A DNA stretch of 64,000 bases from positions 42,586,842-42,650,841 of the forward strand of contig NC_090768.1 of NCBI RefSeq assembly GCF_036898095.1, read 5' to 3'. The notes under the pieces were generated by a model. It searched no databases. It saw nothing but the letters and a program-made list of their open reading frames with translations, and had not been told where the DNA came from. The number at the start of each line of letters is the position of its first letter. Within the stretch, counting starts at the first letter, position 1. The stretch comes from Palaemon carinicauda. Its lineage: Eukaryota > Arthropoda > Malacostraca > Decapoda > Palaemonidae. The position numbers were made by a program, and so were the translations under genes. Below are positions 10,415 to 20,636 of this stretch, in pieces.

Positions 10415-12117
10415 TGTCGTGCCTCCGGCTAGACCTACATGGATACGCTGTTGATTCTGGAGTTATTGCTCACGATTTGGTGATGTATTTGCTCTAGAGT
10501 TTAGCCTTCGCTATTCAGGAAGCTATATCATTAGCTTAGCAAGTTTTTGGAATTAATTTGATTTAATTTTTGATTTAATTTTGGTACGAAGAGAGTATGA
10601 ACTCTCTTTCACTTTTAAATGGCCGACCCTTCCCTTAGACGGAAGTGTTGGTGTCGAAGAGAGTATAGACTCTCTTAATTTTGCTTAACAAAGTTATAGA
10701 TTTATTTTATATCTCTCCGCCTTTTATAGGCCTCTTTGATTAACTTCCTTTTATTATAAACTTATTAAAATTAATTTTTATATTTGTTTATATTCGACCT
10801 TTCCTAATAGTAGGCGGTCTTTTCTTGGAACCGAAGTTAATTAACATTGAGCCCGTCATTTCGTTTTTACCTGTTAACATATTATGCTATTTTAATGTTT
10901 TTGAAAGAATTTCTTTGATAGTCTTGTACTGTTTTCAAAGTTGAACTAACGTTTTGTTTTGTCTCTGCAGTTGTTGACGTTCAGAACGTTCAACTTGCGC
11001 TCTATCGTTACGATAGAGAGAGAGTCTATCACGGTGTCACGTTGCAGTAAGAGTAAACCGATTCTAGCGTTTTGTTCATTCTTTCTTAGCTTAAATGGTT
11101 TTAATTCTAATAAAGGAACTTTTATTTTGGGAAATCTTTCAGTTTTTTTTTTCCTTTAACAATAATATGTTTTAACGATATATATAATTGGGCTCTTCTC
11201 TCAGGTGCTAAGTCAAGAGAGAGAGAGAGAGAGAGATAGAGACGGAGGGAGAGAGAGGAGGATAAACGTTTCGTTCAAGCGGGTAACGTTGTTATCGTTT
11301 TTGCTCTTCTCCCTAGTCTCTTTAGGGGAAGAAGGTAAACGTTTCTAGAGTTTTATTCTTGTTCTCAGGCTTTATGCGGTGAGAGATTTTAAACGTAGTT
11401 TATTTGATCTAGTGTTTAGTCTCTTTTCCAGCCACTGAATTATTTATCTTTCATTATGTTTTTCTGTTACATTGTAATACTGTTTTCGCAATTACTAACT
11501 TTTAATGAAGGATAGAATTGCGTGTTTCAGGTACAAACCACTTAAAGTTTCGAGTTCAGTGAAATAAGTGCAAACAGAAAATCAAAAGTGATAAAGTGAT
11601 AAGCGCAAAGTGTTACAGTGTTGCGTTCGAGGGTTCGTCTGTTCGTGCCAGTTGTTCGCCTAGTCTGGGACCTCTTACAAGCTCCCAAGCCCAGGGGAGA
11701 AGTAATGTCAAAGGACTTATGGGTTCAGCAGGCCTTGATCGACGAACAGACGTTTCCCTCCGTGGTTTCGGGTGTTACCAACTCACGTAGCCGACGTGAT
11801 CACCCCACCCACACAAAGACGAGAGAGCCCTTTTATTCCTCGTCTGCGGAAGAGGTTTCTCGCAGAAACCATGGACCAAATCTTGCAGCTTTTAAGTGCA
11901 AGTCGGTCCCTTCCGCGCAAGTCCAACTCCTAGGTGGTGCCATTAGCACTGGGTCAGTTCGGACTTGCTGCAGTACGACAACTGCACACCTCCCAGAGAG
12001 GCAAGGTGGTATCGCAACAGACAGTACTCCGTCTGTTGCCGCACCAGCTGTTTTAGACCCTCAGTTTCAACGGACAGTAGCTCCGTTTGTTGTTGTCTTT
12101 CTTAACTCTAGTGGTCT
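10415..12117 (+). other. 5' leader of E2
   Basis: Mostly non-coding stretch shared with E3 (38077-39742) and E4 (47898-49600). It holds a perfect hairpin (11000-11018), GA-rich tracts (11217-11290) and repeated TTTCTTTGATAGTC..TTTTCAAAG words. From about 11600 the three copies share a possible coding segment with GEVMS-DLWV and a FLLVCGRGFS-like end, but indels break it, so I do not call a gene. Confidence 0.6.
11000..11018 (+). promoter_or_regulatory. Conserved leader hairpin (E2)
   Basis: CTCTATCG-TTA-CGATAGAG forms a perfect 8-bp stem with a 3-base loop. The same hairpin is in E3 (38652-38670) and E4 (48492-48510). Role unknown. Confidence 0.5.
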
Positions 12118-12663
12118 ATGCTGCTGACAATGCAGTCTCAGCTTGCGGTGTTGATGCAGGAGTTTCAGGCAGAGAAGGTTAGCACACCTCCTCCTGCGAG
12201 CGCTCATGAGGCAGCCGCCTCAACTCCACCTCTGCGCAGTCCACCCTGCCAGACGTATGATGTTGAGGTTCCTCAACCTACCTCCACGCGTGAGCTGCCG
12301 CATTGGGAGTTGCCAGATACCAGCGCTGTGCAGCAACCTCCACTTTCCTTGAGGCAGGAGCCTCTTGCTATGCGGCAACCTCCTCAACACTTGAGGCAGG
12401 AGTCTTATGCTTTGCAGCAACCTCCTCTACCCTTGAGGCAGGAGCTTCATGTGTTGCGACAACCTCCTCCATCCTCGAGGCAGCAACCTCTTGCGTTGCG
12501 GCAACCTCCACCATCCTTGAGGCAGCAACCTCAACTCTTGCGGCAGCCACCTCCACTCTTGAGGCAAGAACCTCAACTCTTGAGGCAGCCACCTCCACTC
12601 TTGAGGCAAGAACCTCAACTCTTGAGGCAAGAGCCTCAACTCTTGAGGAACCTCATGCTATGA
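12118..12663 (+). pseudogene. Gag-like ORF1 of E2 (N-terminal part)
   Basis: The frame reads a short helix (MQSQLAVLMQEFQAEKV), then a Pro-rich spacer, then many LRQEP/LRQPP heptads. The helix motif matches MQTQLAAVMQEFRAEKV in E3 and MQSKLASLIEDFNAEKV in E4, so this belongs to the element's first ORF. In DIRS elements ORF1 is assumed to be the Gag-like RNA-binding protein (family knowledge). The frame stops at 12661-12663 and similar residues continue in other frames to about 13400, so the copy is broken. No zinc knuckle was seen. Confidence 0.5.
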
Positions 12664-13300
12664 GGCAGCCGCCTCAACGCATGCAGCAACCGCATTCTTC
12701 ACAGCATGAGCCTCTCTCTGCGCAGCTACCTCCTCAACCCTTGAGGCAGACGCAACTCTTGAGGCAGGAACCTCTCAGGAGCCTCATGCTATGCGGCATC
12801 CTCCTCAAACCATGAGGCAGGAGCCTCATGCTATGCGGCATCCTCCTCAACCCATGAGGCAGGAGCCTCATGCTATGCGACATCCTCCTCTACCCATGAG
12901 GCAGCCTCATGCTATGCGGCATCCTCCTCAACCCATGAGGCAGGAGCCTCATGCTATGCGGCATCCTCCTCAACCCATGAGGCAGGAGTCTCATGCTATG
13001 AGGAGCCTCATGCTATGCGGCATCCTCCTCAAACCATGAGGCAGGAGCCTCATGCTATGCGGCAACCGCCTCAACCCATGAGGCAGGAGCCTCATACTAT
13101 GCGGCATCCTCCTCAACGCATGCGGCATAAGCCTCATCCCTTGCAGCTTGAGCCTCATCCCTTGCAGCTTGAGCCTCATCCCATGCAGCATGAGTCTCAT
13201 ACCATGCAGCATGAGCCTCATCCCATGCAGCATGAGCCTCATCCCATGCAGCATAAGCCGCACGCCATGCAACATGCTCTGCTTACCTTACAGCATGCTC
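12320..13300 (+). repeat. 42-nt coding minisatellite in E2 ORF1
   Basis: Tandem units of 42 nt, two heptads each (MRQEPHAMRHPPQP in one frame; LRQEPQLLRQPPPL in the earlier variant), grading into 21-nt units (PHPMQHE) near 13130-13270. Because the unit is a multiple of three, expansion keeps frame. Sense and antisense frames both stay open, which produces spurious ORFs on the minus strand. E3 and E4 lack this array at the matching place. Confidence 0.9.
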
Positions 13301-13947
13301 TACATACAGCATGCTCTGCATACAGCATGCTCTGCATACCTTACCGCATGCTTCTCAGTCACACATCTTTGGTTGTTGCCAACTCACTAGACTGTCAAGC
13401 AGTTTCATAACGTTGCCTTCTAGTCTGCTGCTTTTGCACCAGTGAAACCCTCACTGAGAGAACTTAGCTTTTCTCGGATATGGTTCCTGTAGATGAGAAA
13501 GTGCTATTCTCCCTCCTTCTGATTTTCCCTTGAGGACTCTGTCATTTGGAGAGGAGCCTTTAGCTGCTTAGCCTCCTATGGACTTTTATTTAAGCATAGC
13601 ATGCTTCCAGGGAGGGTAATGGTTCCACTTCAGTCGCTAACCCCGTCTGTTACCACACCTGCTCCCATAGACCTTGAGCTGTGTTGCAAGACATGCAGTC
13701 CAAGCTTAGTCCTTGTTAGAGGATTTTTTGTTTACGGAGTCAGTGTGTCACTGGGAAGACGTTCAACAACCAGCAGAAGTGACTTGTTGTGACGCAGTGC
13801 GGCAACCTCAGCAACCCGATAAGGAGTTGTCTGTACGACCCAGACAGTCTAGACAGCTTCGGGTTGTCACTGTACTTCCTCGCTTCCCCATGGTTGACAG
13901 TTCACAGACTGTGCAGCAGTACCATGATCTTGTGTCCGGCTCCGTCA

Positions 13948-15376
13948 GACGACTAGCTTTTAAGAGCTCCCACAAGTCGTCGCTGTCTGGAGATTCTCAG
14001 ATGGACTATGGATCTGACCAAGGAACTGGGCCTCCTGGTCAATTTTGAGGAGTCCCAGCTCGTCCCATCCCAGACCATTGTCTACCTGGGTATGGATCTT
14101 CAGAGTCGAGCTTTTCGGGCTTTTCCGTCGGCCCCAAAGATATACTAAGCCCTAGATTGCATCCAGAGCATGCTGAGAAGGAACCGATGCTCAGTCAGGT
14201 AGTGGATGAGTCTAACAGGGACACTTTCATCGCTGGCCCTGTTCATCGAGTTAGGGAGACCCCACCTCCCCCCCTTCAGTATCATCTAGCGGCTCACTGG
14301 ATAAAGGACATGACGCTAGAGACGATCTCAGTTCCTGTTTCCGAAGAGAGGAGGTCTACTCTCACGTGGTGAAAGAACAGCTTTCTTCTCAAGGAAGTCT
14401 ACCTTTGGCTGTTCAGAAACCCGACCGCCGTCTCTTCTCTGACGCATCAGACCCGGCTGGGGTGCGACTTTGGACGGACAGGAATGCTCGGGAACATGGA
14501 ATCAGGAGCTAAGGACACTTCACATCTATTGCAAGGAGCTGTTGGCGGTTCATCTGGCCTTGATAAACTTCAAGTCCTTCCAGCTTAACAAGGTGGTGGA
14601 GGTGGACTCTGACAACACCACAGCCTTGGCTTACATCTCCAAGCAGGGAGGGACTCATTCGTGGAAGTTGTTCTAGATCGCAAGGGACCTCCTCATCTGG
14701 TTAAAAGATCGAAAGCTCACGCTGGTAACGAGGTTCATTCAGGGCGATATGAATGTCATGGCAGATCGCCTTAGCCGGAAGGGTCAGGTCATCCCCACAG
14801 AGTGGACCCTTCACAAGAATGTTTGCAGCAGACTTTGGGCCCTGTGGGGTCAGCCAACCATAGATCTGTTCGCTACCTCGATAACCTAGAGGCTCCCGTT
14901 GTATTGTTCTCCGATTCCAGACCCAGCAGCAGTTCACGTGGATGCTTTTCTGCTGGATTGGTCCCATCTCGACCTGTATGCATTCCCGCCGTTCAAGATT
15001 GTCAACAGGGTACTTCAGAAGTTCGCCTCTCGCAAAGGGACACGGCTGACGTTGGTTGGCTCCGCTCTGGCCCGCGAGAGAATGGTTCATAGAGGTACTG
15101 CAATGGCTGGTCGACATTCCCAGGACTCTTCCTCTAGGAGTGGACCTTCTACGTCTACCTCACGTAAAGAAGGTACATCCAAACCTCCACGCTCTTCGTC
15201 TGACTGCCTTCAGACTTTCGAAAGACTCTCAAGAGCTAGGGGCTTTTCGAAGGAGGCAGCCAGAGCGATTGCCAGAGCAAGGAGGACATCCACTCTCAGA
15301 GTCTATCAGTCTAAAGGGGAAGTCTTCCGAAGCTGGTACAAGGCCAATGCAGTTTCCTCATCCAGTACCACTGTAA
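13948..15376 (+). pseudogene. RT (3' remnant)-RNase H pseudogene of E2
   Basis: The fragment begins inside the catalytic YLDD box (codons for the two Asp, then TAG instead of Trp) and continues through the RT thumb (LTKELGLLVNFEESQLVPSQ) into RNase H (DSDNTTALAYISKQGG near 14600). It has TGA at 14370-14372, where E1 has Trp, TAG at 14887-14889 and at least one later frameshift (around 15050). The end matches the E1 frame end. Everything N-terminal to YLDD has been deleted, so it cannot be active. Confidence 0.88.
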
Positions 15377-16273
15377 CCCAGATTGCTGACTTCCTGTTAC
15401 ATCTAAGGAACGTAAGATCCCTTTCAGCTCCTACGATTAAGGGTTACAGAAGTATGTTGGCAGCGGTTTTCCGCCACAGAGGCTTGGATCTTTCCACCAA
15501 CAAAGATCTACAGGACCTCCTTAGGTCTTTTAAGACCTCAAAGGAACGTCGGTTGTCCACTCCAGGCTGGAATCTAGACGTGGTCCTAAGGTTCCTTATG
15601 TCATCAAGATTTGAACCTCTCCAATCAGCCTCTTTTAAGGACCTCACATTAAAAACTCTTTTCCTCGTGTGCTTGACAACAGCTAAAAGAGTAAGTGAGA
15701 TCCACGCCTTCAGCAGGAACATAGTTTTCACATCTGAAACGGCTACATGTTCCTTGCAGCTCGGTTTTTTGCTAAAACGAGCTTCCTTCACGTCCTTGGC
15801 CTAAGTCGTTCGAGATCCCAAGCCTGTCCAACTTGGTGGGGGACGAACTGGAGAGAGTACTTTGCCCAGTTAGAGCTCTTAGGTACTATCTAAAAAGGTC
15901 ATAACCTTTACGAGGACAATCAGAAGCCTTATGGTGTGCTATCAAGAAGCCTTCTCTTCCAAGGTCTAAGAACTCAGTTTCTTACCTATTCAGGCTCCTG
16001 ATTAGGGAAGCACATTCTCATCTGAAGGAAGAAGACCTTGCTTTGCTGAAGGTAAGGACACATGAAGTGAGAGCTGTGGCTACTTCAGTGGCCCTCAAAC
16101 AGAACCGTTCTCTGCAGAGTGTTATGGATGCAACCTATTGGAGAAGCAAGTCAGTGTTCGCATCATTCTATCTCAAAGATGTCCAGTCTCTTTACGAGAA
16201 CTGCTACACCCTGGGACCATTCGTAGCAACGAATGCAGTAGTAGGCGGGGGCTCAGCCACTACATTCCCATAA
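14802..16273 (+). pseudogene. Tyrosine recombinase pseudogene of E2
   Basis: Colinear with the E1 YR from GTG at 14802 (ATG in E1) to TAA at 16271-16273. Core-binding residues (IKGYRSMLAAVFRHRG) and the catalytic HEVR (near 16060) plus YWRSKSVFASFYLKD are kept. Frameshifts near 15775 and 15900 split the frame, so the protein is not made intact. Confidence 0.85.
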
Positions 16274-16660
16274 TCCCATAACCTTTTTAACCTTTCTCTT
16301 GAATACTTTTTATGGGTTGTACGGTCGGCTAAGAAGCCTTCCACATCCTTGTTGATTTGGCGGGTGGTCAATTCTTTCTTGAGAAGCGCCGAGGTTAAAG
16401 GTTGTGATGAGGTCCTTTAGTATGGGTTGCAGCCCTTTATACTTCAGCACCTAAGAGTCGTTCAGCATCCTAAGAGGACCGCTACGCTCAGTAAGAAAGA
16501 CGTACTTAATAAAGGCAGAGTAATGGTTCAAGTCGTCTTCCTTACCAGGTACTTATTTATTTTATGTTATTTTTGAATAACTAATAAAATAAAATACGGG
16601 ATACTTAGCTTCTTTGTTAACATGTATGCTGGTCTCCACCCACCACCCTGGGTGTGAATC
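16274..16660 (+). other. 3' untranslated region of E2
   Basis: Same non-coding block as in E1, with GATGAGGTCC and GTACTTA words. No ORF. Confidence 0.65.
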
Positions 16661-16750
16661 AGCTACATGATTATCGGGTAAGATTAATATTGAAAAATGT
16701 TATTTTCATTAGTAAAATAAATTTTTGAATATACTTACCCGATAATCATG
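16661..16750 (+). repeat. Internal complementary region of E2
   Basis: The left half (16661-16697) is the reverse complement of the left outer end (10243-10277). The right half (16698-16750) is the reverse complement of the right outer end (about 16932-16990). Together they spell the head-to-tail circle junction. Confidence 0.92.
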
Positions 16751-16794
16751 ATTTAATTGACCCACCCTTCCTCCCCATAGAGAACCAGTGGACC

Positions 16795-16993
16795 GAGGAA
16801 AAAATTGAGGTGGTGTCAACAAGAAGTACTGGAGTACCTGACCACAGATGGCGCTGTGGTGTTCACCCCCACCTGTATAGCGATCGCTGGCGTATCCCGA
16901 CCGTAGATTTCTGTCGGCAACAGAGTTGACAGCTACATGATTATCGGGTAAGTATATTCAAAAATTTATTTTACTAATGAAAATAACATTTTT
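16795..16993 (+). repeat. Right inverted terminal repeat of E2
   Basis: Inverted copy of the left ITR with AGCGATCGCT at 16879-16888. The outer part holds CGGGTAAGTAT, which resembles a 5' splice site in the sense direction. Confidence 0.9.
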
Positions 16994-18016
16994 AGATGTG
17001 TGTGGCTGTCAGACGTACAGTGAAAAACTTTTTGATTATTGTGGGTATACCCAAATAAACCTTACGAATGATCCATCTGTTCAACTTACCGATGCAGATG
17101 ATGTAGTTAAGATGACATCATAATGAAAAAGAAGAGCTATATCTCCATTATTTATCAAGATAATTGAATGAAACTTCTCGGGTTGTTATACAGTATGGTT
17201 TCCTCCCACACCCTAAGTAACTAATTTTTTTATGTCTGAAAAAATATTAAAGAAAAACTTGGTGGTTGGTCCCCTTAAGACACCGAGAGGAACATGAAGA
17301 TAGTGTTCTGCCAGTAGGGCACTTGACTTGACATTATTAGTACTCTATCAAATAAGCTATTCTCAAGTAAGGATTGAAAGAACAAGATTTACATACAGTA
17401 GTTCTAAAAGTTAAATATCTAGTTGAGAAAAACAATGGAGTAATTGATGAAAAGGAAATGGTAGCTAAGGCTGAGGGGAAACGTCAGAGAACCTGTAGTA
17501 CCATCTGTATTGTAGTACTGTAAACCAGATTTACCTTAAGAATTTCCTTCCGTATTTTGGAGAAATGGTGTAAAACCTGGCCCAGATGAGATTTTCCACT
17601 AAAAGTGCACTATCTTGAAGATTGACGGGTGAATACATTGCGCACCCAACCTTTCTAAGAGGAGTTCTGTATTCTTTTGGTCATTTATTATTGTCGTATA
17701 ATGGCATTGTTTTACAGGTACCATCAATTTGTACCACTGGTTTTTCAATTATCATAATTCAGGCTTCTTAAAAGAAAAATATTTCAAGGTCACACATGAA
17801 AATTCAAGGTCAAATAGGAATTTGATGATGGTGATGAATTTTGAATAGTACAGGAGATTTCATACTTGTGTTATGCATACTTCTAAAATGAAGTTGTTGG
17901 ACAAAATGGGGCCAAAATAATATATAAACAGTCCGGCAAAATAAAAATTTTACGACTGTAACTTTTGAACTTGAGGCCTAAATCTTTGGTTTTCAAAGTT
18001 CAAAGGGATACATCCA
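16994..18016 (+). other. Intron between E2 and a LINE fragment
   Basis: AT-rich. Nothing recognisable. Confidence 0.6.
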
Positions 18017-18370
18017 TTTTTATTATTATTATTACTAGCTAAGCTTTAACCCTAGTTGGAAAAGCAAAATGCTATAAGCCCAAGGATGCCTAGAGGGAAA
18101 ATAGCATAGTGAGGAAAGGAAAGAAGTAAACAAATAGAACAGTGTGCCTGAGTGTACCCTCAAACAAGAGATTTTGGAGTGTCCTCCTAGAAGAATTGCT
18201 AACCATAGCTAAATAGTCTCTTCTACCCTTACCAAGTGGAAAGTAGCCAGTGAACAATTACAGGGTAGTTATCATGGTGTTGTCAGGTGTATGAGGAAAT
18301 AGGAGAATGTGTAAAGAATAGTCTAGACTATGTGGTGTATGTGTAAGCGAAGTAAAATTGAGCTGTAACC
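18017..18370 (-). mobile_element. LINE 3'-end fragment (I-like, TAA tail)
   Basis: On the minus strand this ends in a TAATAATAATAA-like tail, preceded by a block (CTACTAGGGTT-like, GCTTATAGCAT, TTTTCCCT) also found as the + strand tail of the LINE at 34140-35570 and at 20637 and 26357. I-clade LINEs commonly end in TAA repeats. Confidence 0.6.
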
Positions 18371-19232
18371 AATGAGGGATCCATTTTATTTTTATCTGGC
18401 CAGTCAAAGGATCTAATAACTCTCTTAAGGTTCATTGGTAGTTAGTGTAAATATTTCTTCTGTGGATTTTAAATGTACTGGATGGTGTTTCAATATCTTC
18501 ACAAATAAGGTTTACACGACTGTTTGATTCCAACCACCTCTCTCTGGCAGAAACAGTATGTTTTACATGCATCATTAGCAAAATGTTTGTTTTGTTTTTT
18601 GTTTTGGCCATAGCACGCTTGAAATTGTGAATGAATAGCATTTTGATTCCGGGTATATATTGAAGTAACTAAATTCAATTTAAAAACTCGTTTAGGACCA
18701 TCGTTCGTGAAATGATAGAATCCATTGAAAAATTTACTCTTCTCTTGATTTTGGTTATTTCATATTTTAGTTTGTCATTACTGAGAATGAACAATCTAGA
18801 TTTTTTAACTTGTCAAAAATAATCATGGAGATTGGCCAACCTTTCAGCTGCTGATCAACCTTTTTTTAATAATTTTTTTAAAAGGAACACACAAACTATC
18901 CTCTCTTCCTTGTACTTGCAAATAATTCCAGTCATGCTTGCACTCTCACAGCTTTGTTTTTCCTATTCCAGTAGTGAATGCAATCACATATCTTTGTGTA
19001 TTTTATGGAGAGATTGTAAGTTTGTATACTCTTAGTTAAGGGGGATTTCATACTTGAAAAAATCATTATTTTGCAGTAAAGTGGATTCATTTTTAGTTAG
19101 GGTAGAATGTGACAAAATGCTTGAAAAAGAACAAAACTAATTGAACACACACAATTAGAAATTGGCTGACCGTAAGGATATTCGCCTGTTGTCTACTTTC
19201 AAGTGATCTTTTATTCAATTTTCCTCTCACAG
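18371..19232 (+). other. Intron before the first alternative RING2 exon
   Basis: AT-rich; ends with a pyrimidine-rich tract and CTCTCACAG acceptor. Nothing else seen. Confidence 0.6.
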
Positions 19233-19370
19233 AAGATTGATGGTTGCAACAAAATGATATGTTGGCGTTGTACTGTTATCTTCTGTTGGCGATGCATGTG
19301 GATTATCAGGTTAGATGATCCCTATATGCACTATTCAGTAAGGAGTTCCCCATGCTTCAACATGTGGTGA
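19233..19370 (+). CDS. RNF14: RNF14-like RBR ligase, alternative RING2/Rcat terminal exon 1
   Basis: After a TTTTCCTCTCACAG acceptor the exon reads in phase 0 and stops at TGA 19368-19370 (45 residues). It lines up without gaps with the exon at 45133. The likely catalytic Cys is residue 5 (DGCNK), Zn ligands are Cys10, Cys13, Cys18, Cys21, His33 and Cys41, and 24 of the first 43 residues are identical. It differs in the linker (CWRCTVIF, WIIRLDD) and ends two residues after CFN, lacking the acidic DDIWDD tail. An AATAAA lies at 19645-19650. The last codons overlap a possible donor (TGTG|GTGAGG), so it could also be internal. Conserved ligands argue against random decay, but a recently dying exon cannot be excluded. 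Confidence 0.68.
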   Translation, partial: KIDGCNKMICWRCTVIFCWRCMWIIRLDDPYMHYSVRSSPCFNMW

Positions 19371-20636
19371 GGAAAATAAGTTTGTTTTCGACTGGAGAAA
19401 CAAGGAATGTTTTTATATAAACACTATTGATTTGGTAATCAGAATTCCAATGAAAGACAATCAAGATTGACAAGCTGGTTGCAAGAAGAAACCATGTTGG
19501 GATTTGTCAGCTTAGAAGACAAACAAATTTCACCAGAAATAATCTTCGTAGCTGATGAAAGTACTGCAAGAGGAAGACCCAGAAGGAATTAAACCTATTA
19601 ATGATATGAATACTTTCTCAGAAGATATTTAACATGTAAATTAAAATAAAAATGCAATTTGCATTTGTTTCATCAGTCTATCTTTAAAAATGAAGAATCC
19701 TATTTTTATTATGTACTTGGACTTGCTTTTTAAGCTTCTACATAATGAAGAATAAGCAAATATTATAACTGAAGGGAATATGCAGAATCGAAGTTTTTAT
19801 ATCAAAGGAGGTTAATGCCTTCAAAATTACATAAACGTTTCTTTTGCTGAAGTGTACTATTTAGTACTGTAAAGTGCTCTATTTTTAATGTGAAAGGATT
19901 AAGGAATTTAATGCACATACTACAATACTTACTGAATGCAGACGCTAAATATGATGGCGAAAATATCCTGTTGAAGGAAACCTTGTGGAAAATAGAAAAA
20001 ATTAAATTGCCAATGGGCTTCAATTTTTATTGTGACCATTGGTATAGTAAAGAAAATGTCTATGCCACCTTCAGCAGCTGGTCTTTAAGTCATTTAACTG
20101 ACAGTATTGTATTATGTTAGTAAACTTTTTTCCTTTGTATTTCATTTCCAGTAAAGACCTTATTGTACAAGGTAACTACATTCCTGATTAGAGTTTATGT
20201 TTCTAGATTGAATTTTCATTCAAGCTTAGCCTCCTTGGCAGAAAGATATCCAATTGTAAAGGGAGAACAGAAACAATCCCTGTGGGTTGCTAAAGTGCTT
20301 ATGCTCTGCTAACCATGTGGGGGGAAAATTACTGCCAACAGATAGGGGTATTTATTACATGCTCTTCCTGAGTACTGTACTGTACTTAAATATTCAATGT
20401 TACATGAATATCATTAGAAGTTTAATAAAAATAACTTCATACCTACTTGAAAGATAGTGATGTCTTATGCATGAATAAGAGTAACAATTGTTATTTTCTT
20501 TTCTTGTAAACCTCCTGTGTTTTAAGGAAGGTTAAGGTACATGAGTAAGATTTAAAGCTCAATTTTTTTTTTTTTAGTAGAATGATGCATATTAGCTGTG
20601 TATGGTTACTTAAATAGCCTGTGCACATTTGTATGA
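19371..20636 (+). other. Sequence after alternative exon 1
   Basis: AT-rich; would be 3' UTR if the exon is terminal, otherwise intron. One AATAAA at 19645-19650. No exon recognised. Confidence 0.5.

Larger units (their letters stand above)
10243..16993 (+). mobile_element. DIRS-like element E2, complete ends, internally deleted
   Basis: About 6.75 kb, with left ITR (10243-10414), leader, gag-like ORF1 carrying a long tandem repeat, pol remnants, YR, ICR (16661-16750) and right ITR (about 16795-16993). The left end starts in TTTTCAATATTAATC and the right end stops at AATAACATTTTT. The ICR joins complements of exactly these two ends. No target duplication is seen; the shared T-run is what a recombinase crossover would leave. 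RT sequence upstream of the YLDD motif is absent: gag sequence runs straight into the last two Asp codons at 13948. Several stops and frameshifts make it non-autonomous. Confidence 0.93.

Noticed and set aside
12991..13275. Minus-strand open frame of MLHGMRL-type heptads, and similar minus frames at 12368-12639
   Set aside because: Antisense shadow of the 42-nt repeat array; repeat periodicity keeps all frames open.
12320..13300. Regular repeats that might suggest a CRISPR array
   Set aside because: Units are contiguous without unique spacers and code heptads in a eukaryotic retroelement.
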